From contig JAPTYO010000017.1 of NCBI GenBank assembly GCA_036873135.1, forward strand, positions 5,766,001 to 5,830,000: DNA of 64,000 bases, in the 5' to 3' direction. The position numbers and the translations under genes were made by a program. The DNA comes from Clarkia xantiana subsp. parviflora (taxonomy: Eukaryota; Streptophyta; Magnoliopsida; Myrtales; Onagraceae). Positions 44,983 through 57,690 of this stretch are shown in pieces. Under the pieces are notes generated by a model. That model worked only from the letters and a program-made list of their open reading frames with translations, had not been told where the DNA came from and searched no databases. Within the stretch, counting starts at the first letter, position 1; each line of letters starts with the position of its first letter.

Positions 44983-47742
44983 CACTACAAGAATTAATGA
45001 TTGTTGCGGCGATCGAAATCGCCGCAATAGCACCTGAAATGTCGCTATGTCTTTGTTGCGACGACATGTTGTCGCTATAGGGTCGCCACTGTAAGACCCC
45101 TGCAGCAGGTTCCTATCGCGATAAAAAATATAAAAAATATTTGTCGCCACAATAGATAAATATATTGCGAGGATAATTTTCGAAGCATTTGTGATAAGTT
45201 TGTTGCAATATGTATTCCTATTATGGCGATGTAGTGACTTTATTGCGAAGATAAATGTAGAAAAAAAGCTGCAATAAGTATATCAATTGCGAGGACTATG
45301 TAATTATATTGCAATGAAAAACATAAAAATATTGTTGCAACATGTATATTATTGCGAGGATTATATAATTCTATTGCAACGAAAAACATTAAAAATTATC
45401 GCAATATGTTTATCAATTGCGAGTTAAAAATATGTTAAATTTTTGTCTCTTCCAAAACTATAAGGAACATATATTTAAAAGTATCTAAATACTACAAATA
45501 AAAATAACCATCACATGAATACACTCTTCCAAATAGTCTCATGTAGACACTACAAAGTAAACCCTAAACCGAAAACCCGAAACCCTAAATCCAAAAATCC
45601 GAAACCCTAAACCCGAAACCCGAAACTCGTCTGGTCGAGCGTACGTACGAGCTTGTCTTTTAAAATAAAATCAAAACATTATTCGTATAATTTAATATTA
45701 TATACAAAAGGTGTTATATATACAAAATAAAGATACAAACAAGATGTTCATTAACATATAAACACAGACGAAAGAACATTTTAATGAGAGAATAAATTAA
45801 ATAATACACACAAGTAAAAGCCACATTGTTAAAAAAAAATGCACAATCAAAGAAAAAGAAACAAAATTATATAATTTTATACAAAAATGTTGTATTACTA
45901 AGTCATTAGAATTCACGATATAGTACACAATATTCACAAGATTCCCAAGGTCCATAATTTACAAATCGCATAGCCGACTTTAAAAGTTTTGATTCTTACT
46001 TGTCTGAATTCTGTTTTTGGTGATCTTGGTGTTGTTTATAAAAATCTCTTATAATGAATTATAAGGTCGTAAATTCCATATTATAAATAATAGTAAAATT
46101 GCCGCATTTATGGCCTAAAATTCATCCGTTCAAACAGTTCCTTATTTAACAGGTCATTTGCTGTTTCAACTTTCAAGTAGTCTCGTTTATTCAAAAAAAA
46201 AAATATATCATTTTTGCTGTTTCACGTAAGTATCATTCTAATTTGAAGATCTAAGATCCGTCATGTGTAAGCAATTCAGAAGGACCGAAAATCAGGTGAA
46301 ACATGGATGCAAAAACAAAAAACCTCAGTTTTTTACAAACATAATCGAGATTGGACTTCGACGCGTGTGTTCATTGAGAAATCACAAGATACCTCCGCAA
46401 TTTCACTTGGAGAAAGATAGCAATTTTAGTATACAATTTTCAAATTTTTACCTTACTGACACAACTTTTGGACACCGTCGAACGAACCTCAGGGGATGGA
46501 TGGATGGACAGCGTAAAGCGAAGGCGGCGGTGGCGGTGCGAGCAAGCTTGGAGTTCTCCGGACGGCAGCATCAATATCACATACGGGATGAATACGAAGG
46601 GATACTAAATGCTATTCAATTTTATTATTTTACTAAATAAGGATGTTTAACTAAGGTAAAACATGTTAAACTTTTTATTTTTGGTAAATATTCAATTAAG
46701 TAATTAACTTCGTCAATCACACTTAAATTTCATAATATTTACAAAAAGTGAAAGTAATTAAATAAATTTTATGTTTATTGGTAATAATGAAATAACTCTA
46801 TATTGAGGATACTAATTTATTATTTGAACAATAAAGTTTTTAAAATAAAGTTTGATTTTTTTTTTCAAAGTTTAGTGTTTAAGGTTAAGGCTTATAAAAT
46901 TAAATATTAATTTTAAGGTTATATAAACTTATAATGTTTAAAGTTTAAGGTTAAGACTTATAAGATTTAATGTTAGATTTAAGGTTTAGAATGTAAAGTT
47001 TAAGGTTACGAGGGTTTTTTCTGGTAAAAATGTTGAACGGTTGCTTAGATTTAATGTTAAAACTATTATATTTAAGTTTAATTTTAATGTCTATAGACTT
47101 ACTTAGAGATGATATCATGATGTCACCTCCAACATTGAATTTGAACTCTTTTTTTACAATATACCACTATATTGCAACGATATGTGTCCCATAATAGATT
47201 TGGTGTCAACACAATTTATTGTTAAAAAATAAGCGTCAAAATTTGGATTGAAAAATTGTTATTACGAGAATCAGTCGCCGCAATTCAATATTACACATTG
47301 TCGCAATATATCTAATCGTGAGAATTAATCGTCACAATAGGTTACTAAACATCGTCGCAATATACTTTAAGTATTGCGTGGATATGTGGTTTCTCGCAAT
47401 AGATTTGACATCGTCGCAATTTCTTGTCACAAAAAACTAATGCCGAAACTTCTATGGGAAATTTATCATTGCGAGAACAATCGTCGCAATTGAATATTAC
47501 ACATCATCGCAATATACCAAATCTATTCCGAGTATATGTAGTCCTTGCAATAGTTTTGGTGTCGTCGCAACATTTATTTTATTGCAACGACATGTCGTCG
47601 CAATTTGATATTGCGATGAAGTTCTTATCATGAACACATAATGTGACGAATGATTTAAGTCCTCGCAATAGATATGATTTATAGTGAGAACACAGCGTCC
47701 TTGCTATAGAAGTCACCACAATATACACAAATTCTTGTAGTG
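44983..47742. mobile_element. Non-autonomous CACTA element (2760 bp)
   Basis: CACTACAAGAA starts at 44983 and TTCTTGTAGTG ends at 47742. The duplication ACG is perfect (44980-44982 and 47743-47745). Dense TCGTCGCAAT-type words lie at both ends, and a TTTAAGGTTAAGG tract lies near 46855-47010. A 125-codon frame at 46263-46640 has no recognised domain. No transposase is seen. It is related to the relic at 2250-3740. Confidence 0.92.
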
Positions 47743-49036
47743 ACGACAATCGATACCAGATAGGGCACACAGTAAATCTGATTCACAAACAACTCCATTA
47801 ACAAGTAAAGATGACCGCATGACTAGTGTAGAGATTTCTAATTGGTAGGGGCTGGACGAAACCAAGCTACCTAAGCGCCCCTATCTGTGGAACATATGCG
47901 AAGGACTAGCGCACGTAGGGGGTGCCAAAGAAACACTCTGTTTCTCTGTTAGGAGAAAGATTTGAGAATGATAGGATGCAACCGAATTCGGATCCATATC
48001 AAATGTACCACAAAGGGTAATGATCGTGCGATGGTTTTTGTAATAAATGGAGCAGTGATTCTGAAGAACTATGGTTCTAACTGGAAGGGGTAGGTGAAGG
48101 AGATTAGTGGAATTGACCACCAAATCTTAGGCGATCTTAAGCTTAAAATTGTGAACGACATCATCAGCAAAACGTGGGTGAGTGAGGACAGCTTACGATA
48201 GGCGCGCCGGTGGCCCATGGAGGCACGTAGGGGTGAGTGTGAAGCAGAAGGGCGACGCGTGTAGGCGCGTGTGGAGTCGTATGGACAACACTTGACCGTC
48301 TCGTGGCGGGTGCGTCTGTGTGGAAGGGGTGCGTGGAGGGTCATACGGAGGTTGGATAGGAGAAATGATGTTCATCGATGAGGAAAAACGATAAAAATCA
48401 AATGGTGGGGGTGCGGTGAGTGTATTGTTTTTGGTGGGGGTTTGTGGGGGGGGGGGGGGGGGGGGGGGGTGAGAGGCATTGCTGTTTGATCATTCCTATT
48501 TTCTGGAGGGGATTTTGGCGGTATTGGGCAGTTTTTCTGTGGGCTCCGGGGCGGCGATGATGTCGAAGACGATGTGTGCGCTTCCGAGGAGTTGCACTCG
48601 TCTCAAGGTCGTGGCTGAGTTGATGGTGGGGCAGTGAGGGGGAGGGAGGGGGAACGAACTCCACGATTTGACGAGGTGGAGGCAGAAGGTGGGATGCCAG
48701 CAAGGTTATACAAGGCCATCTGCAGTGGTAAGGCTTCCGACTTTGGCTTAGGCGTTGGCTGGAGAGGGAGCTCCTTCTCTGACCTTAGAAAGAGTTTGAA
48801 TAGTAACAGTGACTTCCCTTACAATTATTCATATATGGTGATTGTAGAAATTTTAAGTCTTATTTAGTCTCTAGGATTTAGGAAGAGAAATATCAAGTGA
48901 AGGAACTCTTTCTGAGAACCCTAAAACGCTTTTTCGATTCATCTTTTTATCTTCTTCATTGCTCTATTAGGGTTTTCCATTCTTCATGGAAAACCTGTGG
49001 TTCTTTGTTCCGATTGTTGCGATTCATGGTTTTATC
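47743..49036. other. Unassigned region, includes a 24-G run; possible copia LTR at its end
   Basis: No supported gene. A 24-base G run lies at 48446-48469. The stretch before 49037 is followed by a degenerate primer-site-like ATATCAGAGC and then copia gag, so its last few hundred bases may be a decayed 5' LTR. GC content is higher at 48150-48700, without a convincing frame. Confidence 0.3.
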
Positions 49037-49221
49037 ATAATATCAGAGCAGTAGAGGCCGTCTGATTCCTCACTTCTCGATCATGTCCCTCCGACTTTCG
49101 ATGTCGATTTGTCTAGTTATTGAAGATCGTTTGATCTTCTTGTTGGGGCCTACTATTATTTCATCGCGATCGCGTCTCCAATCAAGATCTCCTTCTTCTC
49201 CTCTGTCGATTATCCCACGCC

Positions 49222-50190
49222 ATGACTGGAGACAATAGCAAAACCTCCAAGAAAGATTATTCTACCTTTGATTTATCTAGATCGGGATCTGGTAAGGAGG
49301 TAATCGACCTTTTCAGTTACCCAGAGGTAACCTGATTTGTCTCTACCAAGCTTGCTAGTTCTGAGGATTATCAAATTTGGACCCGTGCTATGTTATCGCA
49401 ATGCATGGAAAGAATAAACTAGGTTTTGTGAATGGTAGCCATACTTGAGACAAAATTGATCATTCTCTGCATGATCTTTAGGATAAATGTGATATGGTGG
49501 TGTTTGTGTGGATTTTGAATGTTGTTTCTCGTGATGTTGCCAATAGTATAATGTATGAAACGAGTGCTAACATTGCATGAACTAATCTTAAAACGAGATT
49601 TGACAAGTAAAACGGTTCTAGGACATATAAACTTCATAGATATATTGTATTGTGTAGGCAAGATCTCGATGATGTCACTTCGTTTTATACCAAACTAAAA
49701 TTTATTAGGGCTGAGTATGGTTCCATTTGTGCCTTATCTTTTATCCATGGTGATACTTTCAAGAAACACTTGGATCACAAGAAAAATCAACGTCTTTTCC
49801 AATTGCTCATGGGTTTAAATGATAGTTTTTCCTCTATAAGAAGCCAATTTCTTTTACTGGATCCCGTTCATTTTGTAAATCAAGTTTATAACAACTTATC
49901 CAGGAAGAGAGTCAGTGTGTTGTTTCTTCTTATATTTCTGCTGGTTCCAACCCTCTTTCTGGGAATGTTAGCCTTAATGTTGATAAACCCAAAAGTGTCC
50001 GGAATCCTAATCTGGAATGTGACTTCTGTCACAAGAAAGGACATGTGACTGAGAGATGTTATGCCAAAGGTTGTGAGTATTGCAAAAGGAAATATCACTG
50101 TATGGATAATTGTTTCAAATACATAGATTTTCTCAAAGGAAGGGGGTATACTAATTTAAAAGGCAATGCTACCTCCTTTTGTGACTAGTA
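49222..50190 (+). pseudogene. Ty1/copia gag remnant with CCHC knuckle
   Basis: The frame starts MTGDNSKTSKKDYSTFD and later reads GKNKLGFVNGS, DLDDVTSFYTKLKFIRAEYG and RLFQLLMGLNDSFSSIRSQF, all typical of plant copia gag. There are several stops before 49640 and a frameshift after about 49900. In the shifted frame CDFCHKKGHVTERC fits C-x2-C-x4-H-x4-C. A degenerate tRNA-iMet primer site (TAATATCAGAGCA, 49038-49050) lies upstream. The rest of the element is cut off by the CACTA end at 50193. Gag would form the particle shell; this copy is dead. Confidence 0.85.
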
Positions 50191-50192
50191 GC

Positions 50193-50794
50193 CACTACAA
50201 GAAAAGAGCGATTCTCCTAGAGTCGAAATACGTCAAAATGCTGAAGGAGATGGCATGTTACGTCCGTTTGACATCAGATATGGCCTGTGGGAGAAACGAC
50301 ATTCGGAACCCGGTCAGAAACGTTCCTGACAGGAAAAATCGGTCGGGAAACTTTGCCTACGAGAAATATCCGTAGGGAAGTGGAATGTACATTAAATTCG
50401 TAGTTAAATTTCCCGATCGATATCCTTCCGATGTATGGATGACCGCAAATATCTGGGAGGTTGTGCTGCCGCCCTCTGGAATCTAACTGGCCGGTGCTAA
50501 AGCTGTCTTAGGGAGCTGCAAACAGTTGGTACTGAACATGCGTGTTTAGCAGCTGAGTTTTGCTTTCCGACGAAAGTCTTTAGAATGCCATTAGGCAAAC
50601 ATTAATTAAGCAGTTTTAGTCACCCGTTCCGTTAGTACTGAAACCTTCCATTGCAATTACATAAGCTCATTCTGGTAAGTCGTGTTTAGTTGTTCGGACT
50701 TCGACCCGAAATACAACTACGGGAGACATGTACGAATATTCGTTGTTAGGTGAATTCAAATTGTTGTGTTTAGCACCAGTGTATGTGATTCCAA
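50193..50794. mobile_element. Left end of a third CACTA element
   Basis: CACTACAAGAAAAG starts at 50193. CGGTCGGGAAA / TTTCCCGATCG words follow as subterminal repeats to about 50430. No matching right end is found in the window; copia element F lies within or beside it. Confidence 0.6.
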
Positions 50795-51428
50795 TGTTAG
50801 GCTTTGGTCTTGGGTAATACAGATCAAATATACGGTTTCTGTTTGATATAGGGGATAAATACTACAAAAACAAAACACATGTACATGCTAGGTAATCTAA
50901 TTACGCAGCGGAATAAAAGAACATTCCAGTAATGGCTTTCCTGTAGTCCCAAGATCTTCAATAGGAGTTCTGATCCGTCGGACAGTTCCTGGAAGAATTC
51001 TTGTTAAGGAATCACCTACACGGAATGGTCTCCACATCAAAGCCTCTTGTCAATTCCTAGCAGGGATAGATCTATAGAGTAAATTTCTCAAAGAAATTTT
51101 GCACCAAGAACCCTAAGGGTTTGGCCGAACTAGTGTGGAGAGGGGGATGGATTTCTTTGGTCTCAAAATTTAGGAGAAGAGAGTGATTAACCTCTAATAA
51201 ATCCCTGACAACCCCTATCTATAGTGGAGGTGGGATAAATCCCACCTCCTTAACTATCACTAGTTCGGCCGGCCTAGGTATTGGGGAGGCCCAATTTTGG
51301 GCATCTCAAGTCAATTGTGATTTTAGGCCTAGCCCAAAATCCCTAATGTGACATAACCCAATTATCTTAACTGTTGGTCTTCTATTAAAGAGCTCCTATT
51401 ATGGCGGCCCATTCACCAAATGCCAATA
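50795..51428 (-). repeat. Probable 3' LTR of copia element F
   Basis: The right edge CCAATA lies next to the purine tract. A TATA-like CTATAGATAG lies on minus near 51218. GGAGGTGGGAT... and its inverse form a hairpin around 51222-51250. The left edge is chosen at TGTTAGGC. Confidence 0.5.
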
Positions 51429-52381
51429 GCTCCCACTCGCCAGAATGGGAGGGTGCCTGTTAATATGTTGTTGACCAACACATCAAGATTTAGTCTTCGA
51501 TCCAGTCCTTGCTTCAGAATAATTCATACGAGGTTTGCTGTACGACCGATAAACACAACAGACATCGTGCTACTCATCGGCTAAGAGTGTTGTAGCGTCC
51601 GTGGAAGTTGATTCCCCAACTTGTAATCAACTTGCATAAATCTCTATGCCGCGGTCAACTGTTATTCTCCAATTGCCTAGTTTCCACATAGGAACACTTC
51701 TCCAAGGAATCCGTACAAGTATTCACAACCTTCAACTAATTTCCGGTTGGTGGCCACCTAGTGAATACAAGACTCGGAGAATTACATGTTAACTTGACCA
51801 TCCCCGTAGCTCATAACCTTAGTCAAACTCAACCAATTTCCAAAATGTGTCACTGGGCCGTTTTGTTTAGCACTGCGTTCGTACGCCTGGATGCGACCAT
51901 TGAGCTTGACCTTAGATATGAGTTCTGAGTGCGTGAGGATACTTCAGGTGCTCCTTCATAAAGCACCCGAGATCAGTCACACGGTCAAGGTAAAGAAGTT
52001 TGTGCCAGTCTGAATCTCGAGGATTCTATCTAGCACAACCGAGCCTGACACCGTGATCGAACATGGCACACGTAGTATGAACTATGAAGTGTGTGTCGAC
52101 AGCATAACCTGAGTAATCAGGAGTGGGAAATGTCATATGCTATCGCAGATTCTCATTTGGCCCAGAATGTTGTTTCCGATGAACTGAGTTCATCACGACG
52201 ATATGCAAAACAAGATCATGTCGTGTTACCCCGAAACCAAATGATCGTTTTTATTAACCAGGTTTTTTGAAAACACCGTGGTTCTTAGTCGGTCTTGACA
52301 TGGTGGAGGTGCCTCCTTCGTCAAGATGACCGAGCCCGTGTGACGAGGCTAGGCCCACATTCGACATATTTTATTGGGAGG
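51429..52381 (-). other. 3' untranslated interior of copia element F
   Basis: No coding frame is seen. It connects, across element D, to the end of pol at 62377. It ends with GGAGG, the left duplication copy of D. Confidence 0.5.
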
Positions 52382-53094
52382 TGTTTGCACACGGGTCTCT
52401 TCGTGGGCTTTCTTTCTTCGTATTCCCCTCTTCGTGGGCTTTTTTCCTTCGGATGCCCACTCCTTTCCTCTCGCCTGCAAATGGGCACCGGGGGGGGTTC
52501 CCGGTAAGCCCACTCTGATGCTTAAATGAGTATGGGCTTAGAGAGATAAAGTGAGCATAGAGAGAGGTATTACCTTCAAATAATGGGAGGAGATATCTAT
52601 TTATAGAGTTCCTATTGAACCGCCCTGGTTCCAGTGCTTTTCTGGTCCCGTTGTGGCAGTTTTGTAATATAAATCGGTGTGTCTCCATTTGACCGTAAAT
52701 ATGATGTATTTGACCTCGGTTCGACCGTAAGTGAGCTTAATATGTTTAACTGTCTGAGAATGGCCTCCAAGGGCGAGCCCCAAGCGAAATATGGTCAAGG
52801 TTTAGGGGTCTGGATGAGTAAAACTCGTCTAGGTGAAGGGGGGGGGGGTTACCCGTGTGGGTACCCCTAATGCCTTAGTCGGGTAACCCGAGCAATGAGG
52901 CCTTTCTTGGGTAACCCGAGCAAGGGGTCTTGCTCGGATTACCTCAGAGCGGTTTTTCCACTCGGGGTCTTCCAGAGTGGATTTCACCACTCGGGGTGTT
53001 TTTAGGCCTAAGTGATGGGCTCAGGTGTCCGTTTTTTCAAATTTCGAATTATAATCGACTATGGCCTAATTATAGCTTGGGCGTATATCCAACA
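52382..53094 (-). repeat. 3' LTR of element D (713 bp)
   Basis: On minus it starts TGTTGGATATACG. It has a TATAAATAG box near 52600 on minus and a G-run at 52839-52848. Confidence 0.85.
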
Positions 53095-53112
53095 TTTGCC
53101 CCCCGAGTCAAG
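53095..53112 (-). other. Polypurine tract of element D
   Basis: On minus CTTGACTCGGGGGGCAAA precedes the TGTTGGATATACG start of the 3' LTR. Confidence 0.65.
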
Positions 53113-54060
53113 AAATGGTTCAACCTTTACTTGACTCTATTTTTTAGGATTATCGCCCAAGCAAGTTGTAAAATGTACCTTTATGACGATCCCGGCCTTT
53201 ATCGAGTGCTCGAGCGTCGCGATTTTCCTTGCTTCCTTTTTAAAGAGGCTGGATATAAAAAATTCTATTGTTAACTTAAGCAACTTTATGCCATGTATAG
53301 ATATTGTATAAGGGTAAGAGTTACGAGCCTTGGTCCTGTTTTACTTAGCCTTAGGACTGTGTCCCTTTATTTGCGTCTCCATTTTATTGAAGTTTCTTGG
53401 AGAAACACCTAACACATCTCTATATAAGAGAAGCTATAGGTCACCCCCTGTTGGAAGGGTGTTCACACAACATATAAGTGTTAATTGCCATGGATGTGGG
53501 TGTTAATACAAGTATGTACATGGATGATGTAAATGATCAAAAGTATGAAATATGGGCCTTAGTCCCACTTTACTTAGCCTTTAGGTCTATCTTCTTATTG
53601 GAGGACCTCATTTTTGGGTTCTTAGAGCCGATAGGGCGCTTTGGAAGTGGTGTTGCACTCCGTTTGCGAGAGCGTGAGTATGAGCTTTTATCTTTGGCCT
53701 TCAAAGGGAATGGCGTTTTTCTCCCCGTTTGTCGGAGTGTGGGCGTGGTCATTTAACCTTATCCCTGCAATTTACTCTATAGATGGAGGTGACAATGGTT
53801 AAAATTCCTCCTCTTAACCTTCGTATAAAAGAGTCTTTATAAATATATGTAGTAGGTTGTTCCTTTCATATATGTTGGAGTGTTACTCCCTTTGTGTAAG
53901 TTAAGGGGTTTCTCCCCTTGTAGATATTCTTTGTAATTGACCTCGGGGCTTCTCGAATGGTGATTTTTCCTTCGCGGCTCATGGCTGAGGTTACTTCTGC
54001 GGTATGCATACCTTGAACCTCCATAACTAGGGCTTGGCCTTTGTGTCAACCATACTCCGT
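53113..54060. other. 3' interior of element D, no gene seen
   Basis: A 92-codon plus-strand frame at 53478-53756 has no recognised domain. No gene is supported. Confidence 0.4.
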
Positions 54061-54600
54061 GATCTGTGCATATTGAGTTATATGTATATGATTGCCCCCG
54101 TAGTGAGCATGATTCGCCATAGGGGGTTAGCCCTTGCGTTGATTGTGAAACCTGCATATATGAGATTGTATATAGCTGTCCCTTATAGTGGACGTGTTTG
54201 GCGTTCCGGACGTGGGGGATTATCCCTTGAAATGGCTACACTTTGCAGCTCATGTATGTATCATTACTCCCGTAGTGAGTATTTTGAAATATTTACATGT
54301 AGGGGTTTACCCTTGTGCTGATTACACTTGGTAACTGATCAATGTATGAGTGCCCCCGTAGTGGACATGTTGTTGAATGTATATGGATACTCCTTATATT
54401 GGCTACTCTTGGTAGCTCATATATAAGGTTGCTCCCATAGTGAGCATGCTTTGCATCTCGAGTGTGGATAGTACGTATTGGCATGTAAGTTGGGGTGTTG
54501 TCCTCGTGAGAGCTGATGAGTTCCGTCATTACTGTAATTTGAGGAGTTGCGTTATTTTTAGTGGAGATTGTCCATCCATCTGATATCATTATGCATCTGT
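54061..54600. repeat. Degenerate tandem array, about 100-115 bp unit
   Basis: Recurring words are GCCCCCGTAGTG(A/G)(G/A)CATG, TAGGGGTTTACCCTTG and GGTAGCTCATATAT. The copies are strongly diverged. Confidence 0.65.
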
Positions 54601-55611
54601 CCCCCCCTAAGTTGGTGTAGGGAGGTGGTTGTGACCGTGAGATCCTTCCTTATAGCTCAAAAATGGTGTTACCCTTGGTGGTGGGTATGCTTTGAATTCT
54701 GAAGAAGGGATGCTTGACCCACGCCTTGCTTGAGTTCTTCTTCTAAGTGTTTCAGATTTTGATGTGTCTAATCCTCTTTACTGCTTGGGCACCTTTATCC
54801 GAATGGACTAGCAAAATTGCGAGGGGTATCCTTGATGGCGAGACGTGCATCTAGCTTCGACGAATGTCGATAGTCTATTTTCTTTTTACTTTTGCTCCAT
54901 CACGATGGTGAAGTCGTGTATGTCTTTGGGGGTGTCATTAGTTGGTCATTCTTTCCATGCCACTAGTCGATACATAGCTTGTCGTAGGTACTTGATTCAT
55001 CCATTGACTACACTAGGTAGCATTGGGTTTATTTTGTTTGCCCCCCTCTTGTGAGCGTTTGTGATATTTGCATATGCATCATAGACTTTCCCCTAATGAG
55101 TATTTTATCATCCATGCATGTGTCTTTGCCCCTGTAGTAAGCATTTGATCTCCGTGCACTTTGGGATGCACTCTTGGGTAGGTTGCTCTTGATGGCTTGC
55201 ATAACACCTTATGGGGTGGTTGATGGTTTCTGATGTGTCAGTGTCCCTCTTCCTGGGGGTACTTGTTTGCTATGTGCTTCGTCTCCCTGGTTTGCTGTGG
55301 TTGACGGTCTCCTTGTGTTTGATTGCTACTTCCTTGAAGTTTCCTTACTTGCTTGTGAGGTAGGTTGCGGGTGATCCCCAGTTGGTTTGACTAGGAATGG
55401 CTTGGATTTTGAATATGGGGGGTTTGGTATTTAGAAAGGTTTGCTCTAACCTCGCGTGCGGGTGGTGGTTTTGAAGTTGTCATTTTGCTGCGCTCAGTTC
55501 TAGTGTTGAGGATTTTTATCTTTGACAATGGGTGCTACTATCAAATTCTCCTTGGAACTACTTTCTCTTTGAATGACGAATGTTCTCTGCTTAATCATAC
55601 GAGTATCCCGC
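54601..55611. other. Element D interior, no gene seen
   Basis: Further single words of the GTAGTGAGCAT type recur (55070-55150). No coding frame is supported. Confidence 0.4.
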
Positions 55612-55854
55612 CTTGCCCCCGAGTGAAGTAATGACTTTATCCTTTGCTTGACTCTATGATGGTCGGATAAGCGTCCAATTATCTTTAGTTTGTCTCCTTG
55701 ACCTTTTATGTTGCGGTTGTTGAACTTCGTGGAATAAGGAAGATGTCTTCATGGTGATGGAGCCTGATGCTCGGCAATGCCGAGTATAGTTGAATTAACG
55801 GTACAAGCCCTTTGATGAGAAGATAAGGTGTACAGTTTTTTTATTTATGTTGAA

Positions 55855-56215
55855 CCTTTGATAGCCATATTTGCGATATAAGGGCATGGTACCCTCCTTT
55901 GAGATGTGTTGACATGATAGCAATTGTTGAGGTATAGGGGTATGGTACCCTCCTTTGAGATATATGGACATGATAGCCACTGTTGAGGTATAGGGGGATA
56001 ATTCCCTCTTTTCAGAGACATTGACATGGTAGCCACTGTTGAGGTATAGGGGGATGGTATCCTCCTTTGATATATATGGACATGATAGCCACTGTTGAGG
56101 TATTGGGGGATGGAATCCTCCTTTGAGATATATGGACATGATGGACACTATTGAGGTATAGGGGGATAGTATCCTCCTTTGAGATATATGGACATGACAG
56201 CCACTGTTGAGGCCA
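55855..56215. repeat. Tandem array, about 57-bp unit, six copies
   Basis: The unit contains GGACATGATAGCCACTGTTG, AGGTATAGGGGGATGGTA and CCTCCTTTGAGATATAT. Since 57 is divisible by three, a 145-codon minus frame with 19-residue repeats appears; it is an artefact. Confidence 0.9.
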
Positions 56216-56639
56216 ACAGTTAGTTTTTCCAAGATATGACGTATTTTTCTGCCTCTACGTGGAGGATTTTGATTTGTGCCCTCTATTTGGTTTTTCCAAG
56301 ATAGGGTGCGTTTTCGAGGTATGAAGGGTAGTGGGGTTTAACATTGACTCTAATACTCCTTTTTCCAAGTAGGGATATTCCTCTTGAACTCATTATTGTG
56401 GAGGATGCGGTATTTATTGGTGTTAAGGGCGGCATGGATACATTGTCCAAAGGCGTTGGTGATGGAGGGGTGATTATTGAGGGTGTAACTTAGTCGGCCT
56501 CTATTTTTGATGGTAGCAATGCATCATTGATGTCTGGTGGGCCCTTGTTGTATTTTTATGTGTAAGCACCTATCTTGTAGTAGCATCTTGTTCCTTTGAG
56601 TTGTTGGTTGTTGCTTTAGAATAGCCTTTAATATGATTG

Positions 56640-56890
56640 TCCTTTGATTGGGGGACTTACACTCCATATCTTGTTGGAAGGGTTGCCATTTGATTGGGGC
56701 ACTTACACTCCATATCTTGTTTGGAGGGCCGCCCTTTGATTGGGGGACTTACACTCCATATCTTGTAGGGAGGGTTGCCCTTTGATTGAGGAACGTACAC
56801 TCCATATCTTGTTGAAAGGGTTTCCCTTTGATTGGGGGACTTACACTCCATATCTTGTTGGAAGGGTTGCCCTTTGATTGGAGGACTTAC
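56640..56890. repeat. Tandem array, about 45-bp unit, five to six copies
   Basis: The unit is CCTTTGATTGGGGGACTTAC followed by ACTCCATATCTTGTTGGAAG and GGTTG. Confidence 0.9.
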
Positions 56891-57180
56891 GTCCCTTTAA
56901 TGGATGATTGAGTTGTTCCTCTATGTAAGTCTTAAGTTACCATGTCATTATGAGTAAGGGTTGCCCATTGGGTCTTTACGTCCCTATAGTTGATGATTGG
57001 GATGCTCATCTATGTGAGTCTTATGTCCCATCTTTTTATGAGTAAGGGTTGCCAATTGGGTCTTACGTCCCTATGGTTGATGATTAGGTTGCTCATCTAT
57101 GTTAGTCTTATGTCCCATATTTTTATGAGTAAGGGTTGCCCATTGGGTCTTACGTCCCTATAGTTGATGATTGGGTTCTG
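56891..57180. repeat. Tandem array, about 88-bp unit, three copies
   Basis: The unit contains GTCCCTATAGTTGATGATTG, CTCATCTATGT and ATGAGTAAGGGTTGCC. It shares words with the next array. Confidence 0.85.
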
Positions 57181-57690
57181 TGGGTCTTATATTCCCATAT
57201 CATTGTTTTGGTAGAGTTGCCATGTGGGTCTTACGTCTCTCTATTGTTGGATGATTGGGTTACCCTGTGGGTCTTATGTTCCCATATCATTATCTGCTAG
57301 GGTGGCCCTTAGGGTCTCATATCCCTTTATCAGATGATTGGGTTACCCTGTGGGTCTTATGTTCCCATATCATTATGTGCTAGGGTGGCCCTTTGGGTCT
57401 TATATTCCTTTATCAGATGATTAGGTTGCCCTGTGGGTCTTATGTTCCCATATCATTATGTGCTAGGGTGGCCCCTTGGGTCTTATATCCCTTTATCAGA
57501 TGATTGGGTTGCCCTGTAGGTCTTATGTTCTCATATCATTATGTGCTAGGGTGGCCCTTTAGGTCTTATATCCCTTTATCAAATGATTGGGTTGCCATGT
57601 TGGTCTTATGTTCCCATATCATTATGTGCTAGGGTGGCCCTTTGGGTCTTATATCCCTTTATCAGATGATTGGGTTGCTCATACTTGTGA
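57181..57690. repeat. Tandem array, about 83-bp unit, six copies
   Basis: The unit contains GGGTTGCCCTGTGGGTCTTA, TGTTCCCATATCATTATGTG and CTAGGGTGGCCCTTTGGGTC. The copies are closely similar. Confidence 0.9.

Noticed and set aside
46263..46640. 125-codon frame inside the second CACTA element
   Set aside because: No recognisable domain, AT-rich flanks and no splice partners; it is not enough for a gene call.
48446..48469. 24-base G run as a regulatory quadruplex
   Set aside because: A single homopolymer of this length, like those at 60915-60933 and 13381-13393 (C), is as likely a slippage or sequencing artefact. No paired evidence supports a function.
55795..56232. 145-codon frame with 19-residue repeats
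   Set aside because: It is a translation artefact of the 57-bp tandem array.
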